Positions 19,750 to 29,288 of a stretch of 64,000 bases of DNA are shown here, in pieces. Source of the DNA: Albidovulum sp. (GTDB lineage: Bacteria > Pseudomonadota > Alphaproteobacteria > Rhodobacterales > Rhodobacteraceae). Both the position numbers and the translations under genes were made by a program. The DNA lies in assembly GCA_030837825.1 (NCBI GenBank), contig JAUQYB010000045.1, positions 26,731 through 90,730 of the forward strand. Reading direction: 5' to 3'. Below the pieces are notes generated by a model, which saw nothing but the letters and a program-made list of their open reading frames with translations, was not told the DNA's origin and searched no databases. Every line of letters starts with the position of its first letter. Positions within the stretch are counted from its first letter, which is position 1.

Positions 19750-21283
19750 CCCGCCCCCCGTCGAAACCGTGCCCGGCCATCCAGGTGCCGAGCCCGGCCG
19801 GGGTCATCGCCCCGCGCGGGAAGGCGGGCGACAGGCGCCCCTCGTAGATGACATGGATCACGTCCGAAAGCGCCATCACCTCGTCGAGGTCCTCCGAGAT
19901 CAGCAGCACCGCCGCGCCCGCGTCGCGCGCCGCGATGAGCCGGTTGTGCACGAAGGTCACTGCGCCGATGTCGAGCCCGCGCACCGGCTGGTTGGCGAGG
20001 ATGATGCGGGGTTTCGCCTCCAGCACCCGGCCGAGGATCAGCTTCTGCATGTTGCCCCCCGACAGAAGCCGGATGCGGGCCTGCGGGCCGGGGCAGCGCA
20101 CGTCGTAGGTCTCGATGATCCGCCGCGCGAACCCCTCCGCCGCCGCCCAGTCCATCCAGCCCTTCCGGCTGTAGGGGGTGCCGGCATAGGTCTCGAGCAC
20201 CGCGTTCTCGGTCAGCGTGAAGTCGGCGACCGTCCCGGTCCGGTGCCGGTCCTCGGGGATGCGGGCGATTCCGGCGGCGATGGCCCGGCGGGCCGACCAG
20301 TCGGCCGGCACCTCGCCATGCAGTTCCATGCCGCCCCTTTCGGGCGTTTCCAGCCCGCCGATCAGGGCGGCGAGTGCTGCCTGGCCATTGCCGGACACCC
20401 CGGCAAGTCCGGTGATCTGTCCGGCGCGGAGTGTCAGGTTGACGCCCCTTAGTCCGGGCGCGTTGCCGCGCCGCGGCGTATCGACGTTCGACAGCGTCAG
20501 CAGCGCGGGGCCGGGGGCACGCTCCGAAAGCCGGGGTGCGGCGATCTCGGCGCCGACCATCATCTCGGCCAGCCGGTGCCGGTCGGTCGCGGCGGTGGCG
20601 ACCTCGCCGACAAGCCGGCCGTGGCGCAGCACCAGCACGCGCGAGGAAATCGCCATCACCTCGCCCAGCTTGTGCGAGATGAAGATCACCGAGAGCCCCT
20701 GCGCGACCGCCTTCCTGAGCGTCTCGAACAGCGCCGCCGTCTCCTGCGGGGTCAGCACCGCGGTCGGCTCGTCAAGGATCAGGATGCGCGCGTCGCGGTA
20801 GAGCGCCTTGAGGATTTCCACCCGCTGCCGCTCGCCGACCGACAGCGCGCCGACCCGCGCCCCGGGATCGACGGCAAGGCCGAAGTCCTGCGCGAGCCGC
20901 GCCACCTTCGCCCGCCCCGCGCGCGCGCCGAGCCGGGCCGCGAGAAGCGGCCGGGTGCCGAGCAGGATGTTCTCCAGCACCGTCATGTTGTCGGCAAGCG
21001 TGAAGTGCTGGTGCACCATGCCCACGCCTGCGTCCAGCGCCGCGCGCGGATGGCCCGGCGGCAGCGCCCGGCCGAAGACCTCGACCGTGCCCGCATCGGC
21101 CGTGTAGTGGCCGAAGAGGATGTTCATCAGCGTGGTCTTGCCGGCGCCGTTCTCGCCCAGAAGGGCGATGACCTCGCCCTTCCTGAGATCGAACCCGATC
21201 GCGTCGTTGGCCAGCAGCGGCCCGAACCGCTTGGTGATGCCGGACAGGCGGAGGACGACCTCCGCCCCCGCCTCCGGTGCCAT
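19739..21283 (-). CDS. BMP-type ABC transporter double ATP-binding protein
   Basis: 514-residue ATPase with two nucleotide-binding domains, of the sugar/nucleoside (RbsA, YufO) type. The first has Walker A GENGAGKTT, signature LSVGERQ and Walker B LILDEPTAVL. The second is degenerate in the way typical for the family: GVSGNGQAA in place of Walker A, signature LSGGNMQK and LANQPVRGLD. The ATG at 21283 forms TGATG with the binding-protein stop; the open frame upstream of it is only antisense/shadow sequence of that gene. Confidence 0.93.
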   Translation of the reverse strand: MAPEAGAEVVLRLSGITKRFGPLLANDAIGFDLRKGEVIALLGENGAGKTTLMNILFGHYTADAGTVEVFGRALPPGHPRAALDAGVGMVHQHFTLADNMTVLENILLGTRPLLAARLGARAGRAKVARLAQDFGLAVDPGARVGALSVGERQRVEILKALYRDARILILDEPTAVLTPQETAALFETLRKAVAQGLSVIFISHKLGEVMAISSRVLVLRHGRLVGEVATAATDRHRLAEMMVGAEIAAPRLSERAPGPALLTLSNVDTPRRGNAPGLRGVNLTLRAGQITGLAGVSGNGQAALAALIGGLETPERGGMELHGEVPADWSARRAIAAGIARIPEDRHRTGTVADFTLTENAVLETYAGTPYSRKGWMDWAAAEGFARRIIETYDVRCPGPQARIRLLSGGNMQKLILGRVLEAKPRIILANQPVRGLDIGAVTFVHNRLIAARDAGAAVLLISEDLDEVMALSDVIHVIYEGRLSPAFPRGAMTPAGLGTWMAGHGFDGGRDAA

Positions 21284-22302
21284 CAGGACGACTTCGGTTC
21301 GCCGTCGTCGATCGCGACGGTGAAGCTGCCGTCGCGGATTGCCGCCTCGCGCTCGGAGACCAGCTTCATCGCCGCCTCGGGCACCTTGCCCTCGAAGGTG
21401 CCGAGCGGCGCGAGCGAGCAGCCGCCTTCCTTCATGTGGGAATAGATGCCGTAGTTGTCGGCCTTGAACGTGCCCCCGGCGACATTGGCGAGCGCCGCGT
21501 TCAGCGTCGGCTCGAAATGCCACAGCGCCGAGGCGACCACCGTGTCGGGATAATCCGCTTGCGTGTCGATCACGTTGCCGATCGCCAGCACGCCGCGTTC
21601 CTTGGCCGCGTCCGAGACGCCGAAGCGTTCGGCGTAGAGCATGTCGGCGCCGCCGTCGATCATGGCGAAGGCGGTTTCCTTGGCCTTGGGCGGATCGAAC
21701 CAGGAGCCGATGAACGAGACCTGGAAGCGGATATCGGGATTCATCTCGCGCGCACCGGCCATGAAGGCGTTCATCAGCCGGTTGACCTCGGGGATCGGGA
21801 AACCGCCGACCATGCCGATGTTGCCCTTGGTTATGGCGCCGGCGATGATGCCGGAAAGATAGCTCGCATCCTGGATGTAGTTGTCGAAGACGGCGAGGTT
21901 CGGATGCGCCTGGTCGGCCGGGAACGAGGAGCCGAGCAGGAAGGCCACGTCGGGATACTCGTCGGCGACCTCGCGAGCCTCTTCCTCGACCCCGAAGATC
22001 TCGCCGACGATCAGCTTGTAGCCCTGTTCGGCATATTCGCGCATCACGCGGGGATAGTCGGTGTTGGCGGTGTTCTCGGTATAGACGTATTCCGCCGCGC
22101 CGGCGGCAACGGCGGCCTCGGCCGCCTTGTGGATGCGGCTCACCCACTGCTGTTCCACCGGCACGGTGTAGATGCCGGCGACCTTCACCGGGTCGGCCGC
22201 AAAGGCGCGGCGCGGCAGGCCGAGGATCCCGGTCGCCGCCGCGCCCGCCGCCGTGGCGATCAGATGGCGCCGGCTGATGCCGGCCCTGAGCAGTCTCGTC
22301 AT
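21283..22302 (-). CDS. BMP family ABC transporter substrate-binding protein
   Basis: Periplasmic receptor of 339 residues, BMP/Med/PnrA family, which mostly bind purine or other nucleosides. The N-terminus has a twin-arginine-like signal (ISRRHLIA, hydrophobic stretch, cleavage after RAFA), suggesting Tat export. Family features include KVAGIYTVPVEQQWVSRIH, FLLGSSFPADQ, GIIAGAITKGNIGMVGG and a MIDGGADMLYAER segment. It heads the five-gene operon; GGGGGAG lies 6 nt before the ATG. With the CodA-like gene at the operon end, a nucleoside or nucleobase is the probable ligand. Confidence 0.92.
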   Translation of the reverse strand: MTRLLRAGISRRHLIATAAGAAATGILGLPRRAFAADPVKVAGIYTVPVEQQWVSRIHKAAEAAVAAGAAEYVYTENTANTDYPRVMREYAEQGYKLIVGEIFGVEEEAREVADEYPDVAFLLGSSFPADQAHPNLAVFDNYIQDASYLSGIIAGAITKGNIGMVGGFPIPEVNRLMNAFMAGAREMNPDIRFQVSFIGSWFDPPKAKETAFAMIDGGADMLYAERFGVSDAAKERGVLAIGNVIDTQADYPDTVVASALWHFEPTLNAALANVAGGTFKADNYGIYSHMKEGGCSLAPLGTFEGKVPEAAMKLVSEREAAIRDGSFTVAIDDGEPKSS

Positions 22303-22342
22303 GTCAGCTCCCCCTGTAGCTTGCGCTCGCGGCGCCTGGATT

Positions 22343-22358
22343 TTTATCAAGTGGTAAA
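22343..22358. promoter_or_regulatory. Imperfect palindrome upstream of the BMP importer operon
   Basis: TTTATCAAGTGGTAAA is an imperfect inverted repeat (six of eight half-site positions match) in an otherwise GC-rich gap, 41 nt before the binding-protein start. It looks like a dimeric-repressor operator, GntR-like in style. The regulator is unknown. Confidence 0.4.
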
Positions 22359-22420
22359 GAGCGGCGAGATTCGCGCAAGATAATTCTGGCGCGGAAGCCG
22401 CGGCGCGGAAAGGCCGGCGC

Positions 22421-23116
<696 letters not shown>

Positions 23117-23827
23117 CTATCCCCCCAGATAGGCGGCCTGCACCGCCGGGTCGGCGCGGATCTCCGCGGGCGTTCCGGTGGCCAGCACCTCGCCGAAGTT
23201 CAGCACCGTGATCCGCTGGGCGAGCCCCATCACCACGTCCATGTTGTGCTCGATCAGAAGCACCGTCGTCTGCGGCACGACCGAGCGGACGATGTCCTTG
23301 AAGGTGGCGATCTCGCCCTCCGCCAGCCCCTGCGTCGGCTCGTCGAGGATGAGAAGAAGGGGCCGGAGCGCCAGCCCCATCGCGATCTCCAGCACCCGCT
23401 GGTGGCCGTAGCTGAGCGTGCCGGCAGTCTGGCCGGCGCGGTCGGCAAGGCCCACGCGGTCGAGCGCGGCCATCGTCTCCGCCGCCAGCGGATGGCCGCC
23501 GCGGCCCTGCACCGCAAGCGCGACGTTGTCGAAGACCGAAAGCGCGGCGTAGACCTGGGTGATCTGGAAGGTATAGGCGATGCCGGCGCGGACGCGGGCA
23601 TGGGCGGGCAGGCGGGTGATGTCGCGGCCCCTGAGCCGGATCGTGCCCGACTGCGCCGGGATGCGCCCCGACAGGAGGCTGACGAAGGTGGTCTTGCCCG
23701 CGCCGTTCGGCCCGATCAGCGCGTGGATCTCGCCCGCCTCCAGCGCGAAGTCGACCCCGTTCACGGCCCTGAGCCCGCCGAAATGGCGGGTCAGGCCGCG
23801 GGCCTCCAGAAGCGTCACGGCAGCCAT
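23117..23827 (-). CDS. livG: Branched-chain amino acid-type ABC transporter ATPase LivG
   Basis: 236-residue ATPase. Walker [10 protein letters not shown], signature LSYGHQR, Walker [12 protein letters not shown], with [18 protein letters not shown] after it, as in LivG proteins. The ATG at 23827 overlaps the livM end by 13 nt, and its stop TAG abuts the livF ATG. The in-frame extension upstream is shadow sequence over livM. Confidence 0.92.
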   Translation of the reverse strand: MAAVTLLEARGLTRHFGGLRAVNGVDFALEAGEIHALIGPNGAGKTTFVSLLSGRIPAQSGTIRLRGRDITRLPAHARVRAGIAYTFQITQVYAALSVFDNVALAVQGRGGHPLAAETMAALDRVGLADRAGQTAGTLSYGHQRVLEIAMGLALRPLLLILDEPTQGLAEGEIATFKDIVRSVVPQTTVLLIEHNMDVVMGLAQRITVLNFGEVLATGTPAEIRADPAVQAAYLGG

Positions 23828-24756
23828 GCCGCCCCCCTTGCCCGAAGCGTGCCGAGGATGCCCTTCGGCGCGAAGAGGACGAGCAGCACCAACGCCGCCC
23901 CGGTGACGAACTGGTGCGCATCGGTCAGCGCGCTTGCCCAGTCGATCAGGTAGAACATCGCCAGCGCCCCGAGGAACGGGCCGAGCACGGTGCCGGCGCC
24001 GCCGAGAAGCACGTAGAGAAGCGGCAGGATCGAATACTGCACCGAGGCGAGGCTGGCGCCGACATAGCCGAACATCAGCGCATAGGAAGCGCCCGAAAGC
24101 CCGGCATAGAACCCCGAGATGGTGAGGGCTACCAGCTTCACCGTGAACGGGTTGAAGCCGAGCATCCGGCTCCGCTCCTCGTTCTCGCGCATCGCCACCA
24201 TCACCCGGCCGAAGGGAGAGCGGACGAGCGCGAGATTGGCCAGGAGCGCCACGGCGAAGAGCGCCAGCGCGACGAGGTAGCGGGTGGCGTCGTCGGCAAG
24301 ATCGAGCCCGGCGATCACCCGCGCCGCCTGCGGGATGACGATGCCCTCGTCGCCGCGGGTCCAGGCGCCGAAGTAGAGGATCGTGAGGTAGCCGGCCTGC
24401 GCGAACATCAGCGTCACGATCATGAAGGCGACACCCGCGGTGCGCAGCGCCAGAAGCCCGACCGCCAGCGCCACGGCCCCGCCGGCAAGGACGCCCGCCG
24501 CCAGCGCCACCGCCGCGCCGGCCCCGCCGTGATAGACCAGAAGCCCCGCGCCATAGAGCCCGGCGCCGAAGAAAAGCGCATGGCCGAGGCTGAGAAGCCC
24601 GGTGTAGCCGAAGGCGATGTTGTAGCCCATCGCGTAGATCGCCAGCACCATGATCCGGGCGATGTTGGTGTGGTGGTAGGGCGGGGCCGCCAGATGCAGC
24701 GCGAGCAGCGCGGCGAGCACGCCAAGATGGAGCAGAAGCGCGCGGTCCGCCCTCAT
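23815..24756 (-). CDS. livM: Branched-chain amino acid-type ABC transporter permease LivM
   Basis: 313-residue inner-membrane permease. It shows LivM patterns: [20 protein letters not shown] near residue 42, several helices, and the coupling segment [22 protein letters not shown] 24756 overlaps the livH stop as ATGA. It pairs with LivH. Confidence 0.92.
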   Translation of the reverse strand: MRADRALLLHLGVLAALLALHLAAPPYHHTNIARIMVLAIYAMGYNIAFGYTGLLSLGHALFFGAGLYGAGLLVYHGGAGAAVALAAGVLAGGAVALAVGLLALRTAGVAFMIVTLMFAQAGYLTILYFGAWTRGDEGIVIPQAARVIAGLDLADDATRYLVALALFAVALLANLALVRSPFGRVMVAMRENEERSRMLGFNPFTVKLVALTISGFYAGLSGASYALMFGYVGASLASVQYSILPLLYVLLGGAGTVLGPFLGALAMFYLIDWASALTDAHQFVTGAALVLLVLFAPKGILGTLRARGAAWLP

Positions 24757-25634
24757 GCCGCGCGCGTCCCGAACAGGCCCTGCGGGCGGAACACCAGCAC
24801 CAGCGCCACGGCGAGCGTCGCCACGATCTTGGCCAGCGTCGGCGCGAAGAAGGTGGAGATGACACCGTCCGACAGCCCGATCAGCAGCGCCGCCAGAAGC
24901 GTGCCGCGCAAGCTGCCGAGCCCGCCGATGATGACGACGATGAAGGACAGAAGCAGGGGGTCGGTCCCCATCAGGTAATGCGCCTGCTGGATCGGCACCA
25001 CCAGCACGGCGGCGATGGCGGCAAGCCCCGCGCCCATCGCGAAGACCCCGGCATAGACCCGGTCGACGTTGATGCCGAAGGCGCGCGCGGTGTCCCGGTC
25101 GATCTGGGTCGCCCGCATCACCAGCCCCGCCCGCGTATGCCGGAGGATCAGCCAGACGCCGACAAGCAGAAGTGCTGCCGCCAGGACGACGGCGAGCTTG
25201 TAGCCGGAATAGCCGAACCACGGCAGTTGCAGGCGGAAGGCGAAGGGCGGGGGCACGGGGCGCGCATCCGGGCCGAAGAGGCTGAGTGCCGCCTGCTGCA
25301 GGACGTAGAGCAGGCCGATCGTGGCGACGATCGTCGCCTCCGGCTCGTAGTTCAGCCGCTTCAGCACCAGCATGTCGGCCAAGGCGGCGATGGCGCCGAC
25401 GATCAGCGGGCAGATCACCAGCGCCACCGCGAAGGCCACCGCCGGCGGCCCCGGCACCCATTGCGAGGCGAACCAGGCCAGCACCGCGCCCAGCATGAAG
25501 AACTCGCCATGCGCGACGTTGACCACGCGCATGATGCCGAAGACAAGGCTCAGCCCCGAGGCGGTGAGCGCCAGCACCGCGGCGGTGACAAGGCCCTCCA
25601 TCAGGGCGAGGAGAAGATAGGGTCCGAAGTCCAC
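24753..25634 (-). CDS. livH: Branched-chain amino acid-type ABC transporter permease LivH
   Basis: 293-residue inner-membrane permease. The family mark SLVFGIMRVVNVAHGEF lies at about 28-44. The start is GTG at 25634, which gives the usual distance to the AHGE motif; an ATG 11 codons on is an alternative. The gene follows the binding-protein gene with a 37-nt gap and overlaps livM. Confidence 0.9.
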   Translation of the reverse strand: MDFGPYLLLALMEGLVTAAVLALTASGLSLVFGIMRVVNVAHGEFFMLGAVLAWFASQWVPGPPAVAFAVALVICPLIVGAIAALADMLVLKRLNYEPEATIVATIGLLYVLQQAALSLFGPDARPVPPPFAFRLQLPWFGYSGYKLAVVLAAALLLVGVWLILRHTRAGLVMRATQIDRDTARAFGINVDRVYAGVFAMGAGLAAIAAVLVVPIQQAHYLMGTDPLLLSFIVVIIGGLGSLRGTLLAALLIGLSDGVISTFFAPTLAKIVATLAVALVLVFRPQGLFGTRAA

Positions 25635-25671
25635 GGGGCAACCGGGCGGGGGTTGCCCCGCCCGCTCGGGC

Positions 25672-26964
25672 TCAGAAGCTCATCGTCGTGTAGTCGACCT
25701 CGTCGGGATAGAAGCCGTCCTCCATCGCGGTCTGGTGGACGCGGGTAAGCTTGCCGCCCTCCACCTTCGAGATCGACTGGAGCCCGAAGACCTGGTGGGT
25801 CTTGCCGTTGAACACCTTCGGACCCTGCGGATGGTCCTGGCCCTCCGCGAACTCGGTCATCGCCTCGATTGCCTCGACGACCTTCTGCCGGTCGTCGGGG
25901 CCCTGATAGCCGGCGGCCGCCATCGCGTCGCGGATGGCGAAGAGCGTTTCCCAGACCGAGAACATGTGCGCATAGGTCGAGATGTCGGCCGGATCGGTGG
26001 CCGAGGCGCCGTTGTCGTCGACCCCCACCGCGGCGCGGTAGAAGGTTTCGTGTTCGCCCGCGTCCGCCTGCCTGTAGCGCGGATGGCCTTCCCAGAAATG
26101 CGTGCCGTCAAGGAACTCGAGGCCCGGCGAGGCGATGTCGACCGCCTCGAGGCTGTCGATGAAGCCGAAGATCTGCGGCCGCTCGCCGGTGCCGTAGAAC
26201 TCGCCCAGCTCCTTGACGAAGGTCAGGACGGCCGGACCGACCATGACGTGATAGAGCACCTCGGTCTCGGCCGGGATCTGCGGGAAGTAGCGGGTGAAGG
26301 TGGTCTCGGTCGGCGGGATGGCGATCTGGGCGACGACCTCGCCGCCCTCAGCCGTGACGGCGGCGCTGAAATAGTCGCGGTGGTCATGGCCGAAGGCGTA
26401 GTCGGGGAAGATCATCGTGACCTTCTTGCCGAGGTTCTGCATGACCCAGGGCGCCATCGACTGCACCTGGCTTTTCACGTCGGTGATGCCGGGCTGGAGC
26501 GTCCAGCGGTTGAGCCCGCCCGAGGCGAGCTGGTGGCCTTCCGAACAGATGACATAGGGCACTTTCAGTTCGCCCGCGCGCGGCGCAGAGCCTGCCACGA
26601 CATGCGAGAAGAGCGTGCCGAAGATCAGGTCGCAGCCGGCCTGGGCGGTCAGCTTCTCCACCACCTCGGCGCCGCGCTTGGGGTCGGTGCCATCGTCCTC
26701 GAAGACGATCTCCACCGGGCGGCCGTTGATGCCGCCGGCCTCGTTCAGCACCTTCAGCGCCGCCGTCGCGGTGCGCTCGTACCAGCGGCCGTAGGAGGCG
26801 CCGATGCCGGTGCGGTGAAGCTGGAAGCCGAGCTTGATCGGCGCCGAGGACTGCGCCTGGACGAAGCGCGGCGCGAAGCCCGTCGCCAGAAGCGCGCCGC
26901 CCGCGGCCATGCCCTTCAGAAGCGTGCGGCGCGAGGGACCTGGGGTGATCAGTCTATGTGCCAT
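25672..26964 (-). CDS. LivK-type ABC transporter substrate-binding protein
   Basis: Periplasmic receptor, 430 residues, type-1 fold (LivJ/amide-binding group). It has a twin-arginine signal SRRTLLKG and hydrophobic stretch with cleavage near VQAQS, suggesting Tat export. Then follow KLGFQLHRTGIGASYG, LNEAGGINGRPVEIVFEDDGTDP and GCDLIFGTLFSHV. It heads the importer operon (binding protein, livH, livM, livG, livF). Members of this family carry branched-chain amino acids, amides, urea or aromatic acids; the ligand cannot be chosen from sequence alone. Confidence 0.9.
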   Translation of the reverse strand: MAHRLITPGPSRRTLLKGMAAGGALLATGFAPRFVQAQSSAPIKLGFQLHRTGIGASYGRWYERTATAALKVLNEAGGINGRPVEIVFEDDGTDPKRGAEVVEKLTAQAGCDLIFGTLFSHVVAGSAPRAGELKVPYVICSEGHQLASGGLNRWTLQPGITDVKSQVQSMAPWVMQNLGKKVTMIFPDYAFGHDHRDYFSAAVTAEGGEVVAQIAIPPTETTFTRYFPQIPAETEVLYHVMVGPAVLTFVKELGEFYGTGERPQIFGFIDSLEAVDIASPGLEFLDGTHFWEGHPRYRQADAGEHETFYRAAVGVDDNGASATDPADISTYAHMFSVWETLFAIRDAMAAAGYQGPDDRQKVVEAIEAMTEFAEGQDHPQGPKVFNGKTHQVFGLQSISKVEGGKLTRVHQTAMEDGFYPDEVDYTTMSF

Positions 26965-27066
26965 CAACCGTCTCCGCTGTTGAGCCGGCGCGGTTCTTGC
27001 CTTCCGCGCGCTGGGGTTTCCTCGGGTCACGGAACAACGAAGCGGGGCGCATTGCAAATGCTTTTC

Positions 27067-28467
27067 TCACGCGCCGGTGGGCGCCGACAGGAGCCAGAGT
27101 CCGAAGACGGTGTAGGCGACCATCAGCAGCGTCATCGGCAGATGCGCGCGCAGGCCCCGGCCGGCGCCGGCCGCCGGGGCGAGGCGGAAGCCGATCAGCA
27201 CGGCCAGCACGTGCGCGGCGGTGATCACCGCGAACTGCGCCGTCCAGATCGCCAGGACGCCGCCCCGGGTGTTGAGAAAGCCGAAGGAAACCCAGTGCTC
27301 CGGCAGGCCGAGCAGCGCCGCGCCGGTGCCGAACGGGTCGTTGAGCGCGGCGAGCGCGTATTGCCCGTCGGTCAGCAGCGCCACGAGATAGTGCGCGACG
27401 TGATAGCCCGCCGCGATCGGCAGGAAGGACAGCATCATCGGCCCGGCGAGCGCGCCGAAGCGCGCGCCGCGCGGCAGTCCGGCGCGGACGGCACCGAGGA
27501 TCAGCGCCGCCGTCAGGCCCCAGAAGGCGACGAGGCCAGCGCTGTTGGCGCCGACGACGGCCGACCGGCCGGGGAACTCCAGCGGGTTGAGGCCGAGCCG
27601 CGCCAGCCACCAGAAGGTCTCGTGCAGCCCGTCGAAGCTGACCGAGGCGAGCAGGAGCGTGACGAAGGCGATGGCGGAGGGCGGAAGCGCGCCCATCCGC
27701 AGGAGCTGCGCGCCGGGCCATCCCGCCATGACAGTGACGCGGGTGCCGGCGTATTCCGCCCAGAAGGGCGCGATGCGGGCGATCATGGCGAAATAGACGG
27801 TCAGGAACTCGCCTCTCGCCAGCCAGTCCTCGCCCTCTGCCACGGCGAGCGCGAGGATCAGCAGGTAGTAGACCGCCACCGCGCGGGCCAGCACCAGGGG
27901 ATCGGACGGCGCAAGCGAGACGATCTCGAACCAGGCGAAGGCGAGAAGCCCGGCGACGGCCGGCAGGTGGCCGAGGCGGGAAAGCCCGACCGACCCGCGC
28001 CAGCCGGTCAGCCGGCGGAGCGTGCGCACCGGGCCGGTCCAGGGCTCGACGTCGCGCCAGAGGTTGCCGAGGATGATCGAGGCCAGCGTGAACCCCACCC
28101 AGAGCGCCGTCCAGACCGCGAGCGGCAGGAGGTTTTCCAGCGGGTCGCGGGTGCCGAACACGCCAACGGCGACCAGCGCCCAGAGGATCGCGGCGCCGGC
28201 CCAGCTCGTGACGGCGCGCGGCAGAAGGGCGCGCCGTTCGAAGAGCGGCCGCGCAGCGAAGGCGGGCAGACGGCCGGACAGCAGCGCGAGAAGCGCGGTC
28301 AGCGCCACCGCCACCGCCGCACCCGCGAGATACCAGCCGGTCGGCAGGGTCAGCATCACCGCGCGCTCCGAGGCATGGGCATCGGCCGCGCCGGGGGCCG
28401 TCAGAAGCGCGGGCCAGATGAGGCGCGCCAGGGCGATTCGGTCCCGCCAGCCCCGTTGCGCGGGCAA
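27067..28467 (-). CDS. Polytopic membrane protein, unknown function
   Basis: About 466 residues with some ten or more hydrophobic helices. The product begins with a signal-like stretch ending AADAHA, then ERAVMLTLPTGWYLAGAA. Actinobacterial proteins labelled fenitrothion hydrolase have a comparable layout (signal, HA, Leu-Pro segment, many helices), but I cannot confirm homology. Start is uncertain: TTG at 28467 gives a credible signal peptide, whereas GTG 28593 would overlap the FAH gene stop (GTGA) but add 42 unlikely residues before it. It lies downstream of the FAH-family, ALDH16 and deoC genes on the same strand, so it may be transported with or depend on that pathway. Confidence 0.65.
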   Translation of the reverse strand: MPAQRGWRDRIALARLIWPALLTAPGAADAHASERAVMLTLPTGWYLAGAAVAVALTALLALLSGRLPAFAARPLFERRALLPRAVTSWAGAAILWALVAVGVFGTRDPLENLLPLAVWTALWVGFTLASIILGNLWRDVEPWTGPVRTLRRLTGWRGSVGLSRLGHLPAVAGLLAFAWFEIVSLAPSDPLVLARAVAVYYLLILALAVAEGEDWLARGEFLTVYFAMIARIAPFWAEYAGTRVTVMAGWPGAQLLRMGALPPSAIAFVTLLLASVSFDGLHETFWWLARLGLNPLEFPGRSAVVGANSAGLVAFWGLTAALILGAVRAGLPRGARFGALAGPMMLSFLPIAAGYHVAHYLVALLTDGQYALAALNDPFGTGAALLGLPEHWVSFGFLNTRGGVLAIWTAQFAVITAAHVLAVLIGFRLAPAAGAGRGLRAHLPMTLLMVAYTVFGLWLLSAPTGA

Positions 28468-28589
28468 ATGTTCCGCCGCGCGCCCTGTCGGGACGGAAAA
28501 CCGACGGATGTCCGACGCGGAACCGGCGGCAATCCGACGCCCGCCGCGCGGCCCCGGCGCCAGGCAGCGGGGCGGCGGCGCCAGGCCCG

Positions 28590-29288
28590 TCACTCGGCCG
28601 CGGCGATGGTCAGGTCGACCGCGGCCAGCCCGTCGATCTCTCCGTGCAGCCGGTCGCCGGGGGTCACCGGGCCCACGCCTGCCGGCGTGCCGGTGTAGAT
28701 CAGGTCGCCGGGGGCGAGGTGATAGAGCGTCGAGAGATGGGCGATGATCTCGGGAACCGACCAGACCATCTCGGACAGGTGCGACCGCTGCACCGGCTCG
28801 CCGTTGAGGGTGAGCGTGATCGCCTGCGGCCCCGGAAGGCCGAAGTCGGCGGCGCGGGTGAGCGGGCCGAGCACGGCGGCATTCTCGAAATCCTTGCCGG
28901 TGTCCCAGGGGCGGCGCTTGTCCTTCGCCACGCCCTGCAGGTCGCGCCGGGTCATGTCGAGCCCGGCCGCGTAGCCGAAGACGAGGTCCATCGCGCGGGC
29001 CTCGGGCACCCGGAATCCCTCTGCCCCAAGCGCCACGACGAATTCCATCTCGTGGTGGAAATCCTTCGTGCCCGGCGGATAGGGAACGGTCGCGCCCGAC
29101 AGCACCAGATGCGCGGGCGACTTGGTGAAGTAGAAGGGCGCCTCGCGGTCCACCTCGCCCCCCATCTCCTTCGCATGGTCGGCATAGTTGCGCCCGACGC
29201 AGAAGATTCGGATCACCGGGTAGAAGCCGGCGCCGTCGCGCAGCGGCACGAGAACCGGGGCGGGCGGGGGGAAGAGGATGTCGGTCAT
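28590..29288 (-). CDS. Fumarylacetoacetate hydrolase-family protein
   Basis: Cytoplasmic hydrolase/decarboxylase-fold enzyme of 232 residues, acting on a diketo or oxo-acid. Family motifs are CVGRNYADHAKEMG, PFYFTKSPAHLV, HHEMEFVVALG (metal-binding Glu/Asp region) and YTGTPAGVGPV at the end. Short members of this family include acylpyruvases and oxaloacetate decarboxylases. It overlaps the ALDH16 gene by ATGA, so the two are co-translated. Confidence 0.9.
   Translation of the reverse strand: MTDILFPPPAPVLVPLRDGAGFYPVIRIFCVGRNYADHAKEMGGEVDREAPFYFTKSPAHLVLSGATVPYPPGTKDFHHEMEFVVALGAEGFRVPEARAMDLVFGYAAGLDMTRRDLQGVAKDKRRPWDTGKDFENAAVLGPLTRAADFGLPGPQAITLTLNGEPVQRSHLSEMVWSVPEIIAHLSTLYHLAPGDLIYTGTPAGVGPVTPGDRLHGEIDGLAAVDLTIAAAE

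Noticed and set aside
19739..22147. An open frame of about 800 codons suggesting a fusion of the BMP receptor region with the ATPase
   Set aside because: Only the part from 21283 reads as a protein family. The upstream part is an alternate frame of the receptor gene, and the ATPase has a natural TGATG junction.
23815..25641. An open frame of about 600 codons spanning two permease genes
   Set aside because: The N-terminal half is an alternate frame of livH. livM starts normally at ATG 24756 with an ATGA overlap.
27067..28467. Membrane protein as PuuD-type urate oxidase
   Set aside because: No heme c motif (CxxCH) at the C-terminus and no match to PuuD patterns.
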